From: Saccharopolyspora soli
Lineage (GTDB): Bacteria > Actinomycetota > Actinomycetes > Mycobacteriales > Pseudonocardiaceae
NCBI RefSeq assembly: GCF_022678645.1
Contig: NZ_JALBWV010000079.1
Location: forward strand, 1-35,552
Length of the DNA stretch: 35,552 nucleotides
Direction of reading: 5' to 3'
The notes below the pieces were generated by a model, which saw only the letters and a program-made list of their open reading frames with translations, was not told the DNA's origin and did no database searches. Made by a program: the position numbers and the translations under genes. Shown piece after piece: positions 30,371 through 35,552 of this stretch (position 1 is its first letter; each line of letters opens with the position of its first letter).

Positions 30371-31360
30371 TCAGCGCTCGCTGTCCAGGTGGGCCATCAG
30401 CGCGGCCGCATAGCGGGCACCAGCGGCGGCGTTCGCCGGAACGGCTTCCTCGATGACGGCGAGGTCGGCCGCGCTGAGCTGCACGTCCAGCGCCCCGAGG
30501 GCCTCGGCGAGGCGGTCCCGACGGCGGGCGCCGACCAGCGCGACGATGTCCGCGCCCCGGCTGGCGACCCACGCGATGGCGATCTGGGCGGGCGTGGCGC
30601 CCTTGGCCTCGGCGATCTTCCGCAGCGCTTCGACCAGCGCGAGGTTGTGCCGCAGGTTCTCGCCCTGGAAGCGCGGGCTGATGTTGCGGAAGTCGTGCCG
30701 GGTCAGCTCCCGCTGCGCCGACCAGTGGCCGGACAGCAGGCCGCGGGATAGCACGCCGTAGGCGGTGACGCCGATGCCCAGCTCTCGGCAGGTGGGCAGG
30801 ACGTCGTCCTCGATGCCGCGGGACAGCAGCGAGTACTCGATCTGCAGGTCGCTGATCGGGTGGACCTGGTTGGCCCGCCGGATCGTCTCCGCGCCGACTT
30901 CGGACAGGCCGATGTGCCGCACGTAGCCAGCCTGGACCAGCTCGGCGATGGCACCGATGGTGTCCTCGATCGGCACGGCCGGGTCCAACCGGGCGGGCCG
31001 GTAGATGTCCACGTGGTCGGTGCCCAGCCGCTGGAGGGTGTAGGCGAGGAAGTTCTTGACCGCCGCGGGCCGTCCATCGTTACCGGACCACCCGCCCGCC
31101 GGGTCGCGCAGGGCGCCGAACTTCACGCTGATCAGCGGTCGATCCGGCGTGCGCAGGGCGTCGCGGATCAGCAGTTCGTTGTGCCCCATGCCGTAGAAGT
31201 CGCCGGTGTCGAGCAGGTTCACCCCGACGTCCAGGGCGGCTCGAATGGTGGCGATGCTCTCCTCGCGGTCGGCGGGCCCGTACAGGTCGGACATCCCCAT
31301 GCAACCGAGGCCGATCGCGGATACCGCCACGCCCTCGCTGCCCAGTACACGGTGCTGCAT
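30371..31360 (-). CDS. aldo/keto reductase with altered active site
   Basis: 329 residues of the (beta/alpha)8 AKR fold. IGLGCMGMSDLYGPAD near the N-terminus, Asp51 and Tyr56 (DTGDFYG), Lys80 (SVKFG) are present. The usual catalytic His, in YYQHRVDP-like sequences, is replaced: DIYRPARLDP puts Ala123 there. Otherwise it resembles the actinobacterial AKR subgroup with the YRPARLDP sequence, so the change is probably a subgroup feature. NADPH-binding residues near VGARRRDRL are present. ATG 31360 has AAGGGGAG upstream. It has a repeat-flanked promoter and is divergent from the molybdenum oxidoreductase operon, suggesting a joint role in aldehyde handling. Confidence 0.87.
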   Translation of the reverse strand: MQHRVLGSEGVAVSAIGLGCMGMSDLYGPADREESIATIRAALDVGVNLLDTGDFYGMGHNELLIRDALRTPDRPLISVKFGALRDPAGGWSGNDGRPAAVKNFLAYTLQRLGTDHVDIYRPARLDPAVPIEDTIGAIAELVQAGYVRHIGLSEVGAETIRRANQVHPISDLQIEYSLLSRGIEDDVLPTCRELGIGVTAYGVLSRGLLSGHWSAQRELTRHDFRNISPRFQGENLRHNLALVEALRKIAEAKGATPAQIAIAWVASRGADIVALVGARRRDRLAEALGALDVQLSAADLAVIEEAVPANAAAGARYAAALMAHLDSER

Positions 31361-31380
31361 CTGCTCCCCTTCTTGAAACC

Positions 31381-31422
31381 TCGATACAGGGAAGACTAGA
31401 GCATCGATACAGACCCTCGCAA
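31381..31422 (-). promoter_or_regulatory. promoter with direct-repeat operators (aldo/keto reductase)
   Basis: On the minus strand -35 TTGCGA (31422-31417) and -10 TAGTCT (31398-31393) are 18 nt apart, 33 nt before the ATG. Two direct repeats CTGTATCGA (31412-31404 and 31389-31381) flank the -10. They are likely regulator sites. Confidence 0.55.
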
Positions 31423-31597
31423 CCGTTGCTACACAAATCCTGTTAGCGATGTTTTCGGATCTCCATGCCCACCCCGCTCCGCGAGGCGTCCAGGACAGGC
31501 CCGCACCAGCGGAACGTTCTACGTGGCAGCAGTTCCTTCAAGAACTCCGGGGACGCGCTACCGAGATTGGTGGTGTTCCCGGATGAAGGAGGACGTC

Positions 31598-32146
31598 GTG
31601 CCCGACCACCGAACATCTCCCATCGGCATCGCCGACCAGGTGCGGACCCTCGGACCGGAGCCGGTCCGCATCCAGCTCTCCATCAACCGCGAAACGCGCG
31701 GCCTCGACGTCGAGCCGCGGGTCAGCCTGCTGGACGCGCTGCGCGAACACCTCGACCTCACCGGCACCAAGAAGGGCTGCGACCAGGGCACCTGCGGCGC
31801 GTGCACGGTGTGGGTGGACGGCCGCCGGGTGCTGGCCTGCCTCACCCTGGCGATCAGCTGCACCGGGCACGAGGTCACGACCATCGAGGGGCTGGCCGAC
31901 GACCAGCGGTTGCACCCGATGCAACAGGCGTTCCGCAAGCACGACGCGTTCCAGTGCGGGTACTGCACACCGGGCCAGATCATGTCCGCCGTGGCGCTGA
32001 TCGAGGAGGGCCACGCCGCGGACGACGCCGAGATCAAGGAGTGGATGAGCGGCAACATCTGCCGCTGCGCCGCCTACCCCAACATCCGCGAGGCCATCCG
32101 CGAGGTGCGGGACCAAGCCGAGGAGGGCGGCCATGCGACCCATTAG
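31598..32146 (+). CDS. paoA: (2Fe-2S)-binding subunit of molybdenum aldehyde oxidoreductase
   Basis: 182 residues. The N-terminal plant-type ferredoxin domain has Cys61, Cys66, Cys69 (GCDQGTCGACTVW) and Cys81; the helical domain has Cys120 and Cys123 (QCGYCTPGQIMS) and Cys155 and Cys157 (GNICRCAAYPNI), two [2Fe-2S] clusters as in xanthine oxidase-family small subunits. Best family fit is PaoA/YagT. E. coli PaoA has a Tat signal; I see none here, so it may work in the cytoplasm. GTG 31598 has AAGGAGG 5 nt upstream; earlier starts are unsupported. It overlaps paoB by 14 nt. Confidence 0.9.
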   Translation: MPDHRTSPIGIADQVRTLGPEPVRIQLSINRETRGLDVEPRVSLLDALREHLDLTGTKKGCDQGTCGACTVWVDGRRVLACLTLAISCTGHEVTTIEGLADDQRLHPMQQAFRKHDAFQCGYCTPGQIMSAVALIEEGHAADDAEIKEWMSGNICRCAAYPNIREAIREVRDQAEEGGHATH

Positions 32147-33128
32147 CTACGCACGCGTGCAGGACGCCGACAGCGCGATCCGGACCATCCGCAACCACCC
32201 CAGCGCCGCGTTCCTCGCCGGTGGCACGACCGAGATCGACCTGCTGCGGCAGAACGTCCTGCACCCCGATCTGCTGATCGACATAAACGACCTGCCGTTG
32301 AAGCTGATCGAGGAACTTCCCGACGGCGGCATCCGGATCGGCGCACTCGCCCGGATGAGCGATGTCGCCGAGGCGCCCGCGGTCGTGGAGCGCTTCCCGG
32401 TGATCTCGCAGGCGCTCGTGCTCGGCGCGTCACCGCAGTTGCGGCACATGGCCTCGATGGGCGGCAACCTGCTCCAGCGGGTGCGGTGCAGCTACTTCCG
32501 CGACCCCGGCTCGGCGTGCAACAAGCGGCGGCCCGGCAGCGGATGCGCGGCGCTGGACGGGTTCAACCGGGGGCACGCGATCCTCGGCACCAGCGAGCAC
32601 TGCATCGCCACGCATCCTTCGGACGTCGCCGTGGCGCTCGTCGCGTTGGACGCCGTCGTGCACGTCGAGGGCACCAGGGGCGCCCGGACGATCCCGATCG
32701 ACGACTTCTTCCTGCTGCCCGGCGACACCCCGGAACGCGAACACCCGCTGGAACACGGCGAACTGATCAACGCCATCGATGTGCCGCCGCTGCCGATGGC
32801 CCGCCGCTCGCTGTACCTCAAGGTCCGGGACCGGGAGTCCTACGAGTTCGCGCTGACCTCGGTCGCTGCCGTGCTGCGCGTCGACAACGGGGTCATCGGC
32901 GGGGTGCGGCTGGCTCTCGGCGGCGTGGCCACGAAGCCCTGGCGCGCGCATCGCGCCGAAGAACTGCTGATCGGGCAACCGGCCGAGGCCGACAGCTTCG
33001 CCCGCGCCGCCCGCGCGGAACTGGCGCAGGCCACGCCCCGCGCGCACAACGCGTTCAAGATCGAACTCGCGCAGCGCGCGATGATCCGCGCACTGGAATC
33101 CGCAAAACGGATGGGGGAGCCAGCATGA
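32133..33128 (+). CDS. paoB: FAD-binding subunit with extra [4Fe-4S] site
   Basis: 331 residues of the CO-dehydrogenase flavoprotein fold. AFLAGGTTEIDLLRQ and ASMGGNLLQRVRC are FAD-contact segments. Cys119, Cys129, Cys138 and Cys157 (RCSYFRD, ACNKRRPGSGCAA, EHCIATHPSD) match the pattern that binds the additional [4Fe-4S] cluster in PaoB/YagS. Electrons pass from Moco through Fe-S to FAD. It overlaps paoA by 14 nt and paoC by an ATGA, so all three are cotranslated. GGAGGGCGG precedes the ATG. Confidence 0.92.
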   Translation: MRPISYARVQDADSAIRTIRNHPSAAFLAGGTTEIDLLRQNVLHPDLLIDINDLPLKLIEELPDGGIRIGALARMSDVAEAPAVVERFPVISQALVLGASPQLRHMASMGGNLLQRVRCSYFRDPGSACNKRRPGSGCAALDGFNRGHAILGTSEHCIATHPSDVAVALVALDAVVHVEGTRGARTIPIDDFFLLPGDTPEREHPLEHGELINAIDVPPLPMARRSLYLKVRDRESYEFALTSVAAVLRVDNGVIGGVRLALGGVATKPWRAHRAEELLIGQPAEADSFARAARAELAQATPRAHNAFKIELAQRAMIRALESAKRMGEPA

Positions 33129-35359
33129 CCACCGCCATCGGCCAACCCGTCGACCGCGTCGACGGCACCGCCAAGGTCACCGGCAGCGGGCGCTACTCCG
33201 CCGAGATCCAGCTGACCGGCATGACGTACGCGGTCATCGTGGGCGCCCGCGTGGCCAGCGCGACCATCGACTCGATCGACACCTCGCACGCCGAGCAGGC
33301 CACGGGCGTGCTCGCCGTGCTGACCCACCACAACCTGCCCAAGATCGCTGCCCTGCCGCCGCTGCTGCCCTCGCTGGCCGGTCACGCCGCTCCTGGCGAG
33401 ACGTTCTTCCCGATGCAGGACAACGTCGTGCACTACGCGGGCCAACCGGTCGCGCTCGTCATCGCCGACACCCACGAGCGCGCCGAGCACGCCGCGAGCC
33501 TCGTGCACGTCCGGTACCACCGCACCGCATCGACCACGACCCTCGAAGAAGGGCGCGAGCAGTCCTACGAACCGGACGCGATCTTCGCCGGGTTCATCCC
33601 CGGACGGGTCCAGCGCGGCGATGTCGAGGCCGGTCTGGCCGAGGCGTCGGTGCGCCTGAACCGAACGTTCCGGTTCGCCGCCAACCACCACAACCCGATC
33701 GAGCCCTCCGCGACGACCGCCGTCTGGGACGGCGATCGGCTCACCCTCTACGACTCGACGCAGGGCATCGCGGCATCCCAGCTGACCGTGGCCGCGCTGC
33801 TCGGGATCCCGGCCTCGAACGTCCGCGTGATCTCGCACTACATCGGTGGCGGGTTCGGCTGCAAGGCGATGATCTGGCCGCACGTCGCGCTGTCCGCGAT
33901 GGCCGCCCGGCACGTCGGCCGTCCGGTCAAGCTGGTGCTCACCCGCGAGCAGATGTTCTCCTCGTGCGGTCACCGGGAGCAGCAGGAGCAGCGCATCTCG
34001 GTGGGCGCCACCACCGAGGGCCGCCTCACCGCGCTGCGGCACCACAAGATCTCGTTGACCTCGCCGTTCGACGACTGGGCCGAGCCGTCGATGGGGGTGG
34101 CCGCGATCGCCTACGCCTGCCCGAACTACGAGAGCGTCTACCGGTTGGTCAAGGCCAACACGATGACGCCCACCTTCACCCGCGGACCGGGCGAGACGTC
34201 GGGCATGTTCGCCCTGGAGACCGTGCTGGACGAACTCGCCCACGAGGTCGGCATCGACCCGCTCGAACTGCGGATTCGCAACCGCACGGACGTGGACCCG
34301 ACCAACGGCAGGCCGTGGTCGAGCAACGGCCTGCTGGAGTGCTACCAGCGCGCTGCCCAGCGCTTCGGCTGGCACGACCGCGACCCCGAGCCCCGCGCAC
34401 GCCGGGACGGGAACTGGCTGATCGGCAGCGGGATGGCCACCTCCGGCTATCCGGTGTACTTCCCGCCGCAGCCGCAGCGGGCCCGCGCCCGCATCTACGC
34501 CGACGGCAATCTGGTCGTGCAGGCAGGCACCCAGGACTTCGGCACCGGATCCGCGACCGCGATGACCCAGGTCGCCGCCGATGCCATGGGCGTTGCGGTG
34601 CAGCGGGTGCGCTTCGAGTACGGGGACACGGACCTCCCCAACACCGCTGCCGCGGTCGGTTCGGCCGGATCGGGCATGGTCAGCGCAGCCGTCCACAACG
34701 CCGTGGTGGCGCTGCGAGATCAACTAGTCGCCCAGGCCACCGCGGACGAGAACTCGCCGCTGCACGGCGCGGACCCGAGCGCGGTGGTCGTCGGCGACGG
34801 CCGGATGGCGCTGCGGGACCGGGCCGACATCGGCGAAACCTACGGCGAACTGCTGCGGCGCCACTTCATGACCGACGCCGAGGCGTCCGGGAGTTGGACG
34901 CCGCCCGGCCAGGACGCGCCGTACGGCCTGGCCACCTTCGGGGCCCAGTTCGCCGAGGTCGCCGTGGACCCCGATCTCGGGCTCGTCCGGGTTCGGCGGT
35001 TGGTCGGCGCGTTCGCGCCGGGCCGGGTGCTCAATGCGAAGACCGCTCGCAGCCAGCTGGTGGGCGGCATGATCTGGGGCATCGGTCAGGCCCTCCTGGA
35101 GGGCACCGAGATGGACAGCCGCGATGGCCGGTGGGCGAACGCGAGCCTGGGCGACTACCTCGTCCCGGTCAACGCCGATGCTCCCGACGTGGAGGTCGAA
35201 CTGGTCGAGGTGGAGGACAAGTTCGTCAACCCGCTCGGGGTCAAAGGGGTCGGCGAGATCGGCATGGTCGGCACGGCGCCCGCGATCGCCAACGCGGTCT
35301 TCCACGCCACCGGCCGCCGAGTCCACGACCTACCGATCAGACCCGAGCACGTCCTGTAA
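33125..35359 (+). CDS. paoC: molybdenum-cofactor subunit of aldehyde oxidoreductase
   Basis: 744 residues, close to PaoC/YagR (about 730). Two aldehyde-oxidase-type domains are seen: RVDGTAKVTGSGRYSAEI at the start, GGGFGCKAMIWPH near the Moco pocket, the QDFGTGSATAM segment, and the C-terminal GVKGVGEIGMVG with the catalytic Glu711. Substrates of PaoABC are aromatic and aliphatic aldehydes; the substrate here is unknown. ATGA overlap with paoB. No Moco-insertion chaperone gene (paoD/XdhC) follows before the contig ends. Confidence 0.92.
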   Translation: MTTAIGQPVDRVDGTAKVTGSGRYSAEIQLTGMTYAVIVGARVASATIDSIDTSHAEQATGVLAVLTHHNLPKIAALPPLLPSLAGHAAPGETFFPMQDNVVHYAGQPVALVIADTHERAEHAASLVHVRYHRTASTTTLEEGREQSYEPDAIFAGFIPGRVQRGDVEAGLAEASVRLNRTFRFAANHHNPIEPSATTAVWDGDRLTLYDSTQGIAASQLTVAALLGIPASNVRVISHYIGGGFGCKAMIWPHVALSAMAARHVGRPVKLVLTREQMFSSCGHREQQEQRISVGATTEGRLTALRHHKISLTSPFDDWAEPSMGVAAIAYACPNYESVYRLVKANTMTPTFTRGPGETSGMFALETVLDELAHEVGIDPLELRIRNRTDVDPTNGRPWSSNGLLECYQRAAQRFGWHDRDPEPRARRDGNWLIGSGMATSGYPVYFPPQPQRARARIYADGNLVVQAGTQDFGTGSATAMTQVAADAMGVAVQRVRFEYGDTDLPNTAAAVGSAGSGMVSAAVHNAVVALRDQLVAQATADENSPLHGADPSAVVVGDGRMALRDRADIGETYGELLRRHFMTDAEASGSWTPPGQDAPYGLATFGAQFAEVAVDPDLGLVRVRRLVGAFAPGRVLNAKTARSQLVGGMIWGIGQALLEGTEMDSRDGRWANASLGDYLVPVNADAPDVEVELVEVEDKFVNPLGVKGVGEIGMVGTAPAIANAVFHATGRRVHDLPIRPEHVL

Positions 35360-35387
35360 CCCCTCGCGCTCACGGGCTGAGAACGGA

Positions 35388-35433
35388 GTGAGGGGCACCC
35401 TTTACCAAGTAACTGGTAAAGGGTGCCCCTCAC
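35388..35433. repeat. GTGAGGGGCACC hairpin repeat, copy 4 (terminator-like)
   Basis: A 20-bp perfect stem: 35388-35407 pairs with 35414-35433 around a 6-nt loop. It lies 29 nt after the paoC stop, so it probably terminates the operon. CACCTGAATGG follows, as beside the other copies. The GGGTCGTG beyond resembles the flank of copy 1 at the window start. Confidence 0.85.
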
Positions 35434-35453
35434 CCATCACCTGAATGGGGTCG

Positions 35454-35552
35454 TGGGGGGGGGGCCCCGGGGGGCCGCCGGGGGGGGGGCCCCCCCCCCC
35501 CGCGGCCCCGGGGGGGGCGGGGGGGGGGGGGGGGTACCCGGGGGGGGGGGGG
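35454..35552. other. low-complexity G/C-only tail (likely artefact)
   Basis: From about 35454 the sequence is almost only G and C, with a single TA pair in about 99 nt, in long G and C runs, and carries no readable feature. It follows directly on a dispersed repeat, where read support usually fails. I treat it as a sequencing or assembly artefact. Confidence 0.85.

Noticed and set aside
1..35552. CRISPR array, insertion sequence, prophage or tRNA genes
   Set aside because: No regularly spaced repeats, no transposase or integrase domains, and no cloverleaf with a GGTTCGAAT-like T-arm were seen.

Overview
The window is high-GC (about 70%) actinobacterial DNA with strong G/C bias at third codon positions, many GTG starts and purine-rich ribosome binding sites. 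The gene families (F420/LLM oxidoreductase, ECF41 sigma factor, class F sortase, DUF427, a Methyltransf_19 remnant, Tat-exported enzymes, an IdeR/DmdR-like iron box) point to a filamentous actinomycete, most likely Pseudonocardiaceae (Saccharopolyspora-like). That family placement is inference. No rRNA, tRNA, transposase, phage or CRISPR was found. The window opens exactly on one copy of a hairpin repeat and closes on another, followed by about 100 nt of G/C-only low-complexity sequence. It therefore looks like a complete contig broken at dispersed repeats, ending in a sequencing artefact.

Layout. 0.4-10.7 kb is carbon catabolism: lactate permease, a SAM methyltransferase with a good promoter, an ACS-type MFS organic-acid/hexuronate transporter, a LysR regulator divergent from a Tat-exported mannonate-dehydratase-like TIM-barrel protein, a Tat-exported bicovalent-flavin oxidase, an LLM oxidoreductase and an acetamidase/formamidase. 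10.8-12.9 kb is an ECF41 sigma factor translationally coupled to a FAD/NAD(P) oxidoreductase, preceded by a near-ideal ECF41 promoter (TGTCACA-17-CGTC). 13-19 kb is cell-surface and membrane biology: an MHS-family MFS permease, a DUF1622 protein, a membrane protein plus winged-helix regulator under an 11-bp inverted-repeat operator, two lipoproteins, a truncated methyltransferase, and a class F sortase beside a proline-rich membrane-anchored surface protein.

19-28.4 kb holds an 850-bp low-GC gap without a convincing gene, a tandem DUF427 protein, an alpha/beta hydrolase, an iron-boxed siderophore-binding lipoprotein without its permease, a MerR-PP2C phosphatase fusion, a small membrane protein, a second lipoprotein paralogous to the one at 15.7-16.3 kb, a secreted His-rich peptide, a possible SUKH-like protein, a LuxR-type regulator and an MFS exporter. 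28.4-35.4 kb holds a truncated FAD monooxygenase, a compact candidate structured RNA in front of a 28-codon membrane microprotein, an SDR, an aldo/keto reductase with a repeat-flanked promoter, and a three-gene molybdenum aldehyde oxidoreductase operon (paoABC-like).

Most notable: the candidate pseudoknotted leader RNA plus microprotein unit (28.76-29.01 kb), the MerR-PP2C fusion, the self-regulating ECF41 module, the 96-bp dispersed repeat (two copies, 92% identical), the GTGAGGGGCACC hairpin family (four copies), and the GGGACYGGTCCC palindrome seen three times in 2 kb. All functions are read from sequence patterns and family memory. No database search was run.
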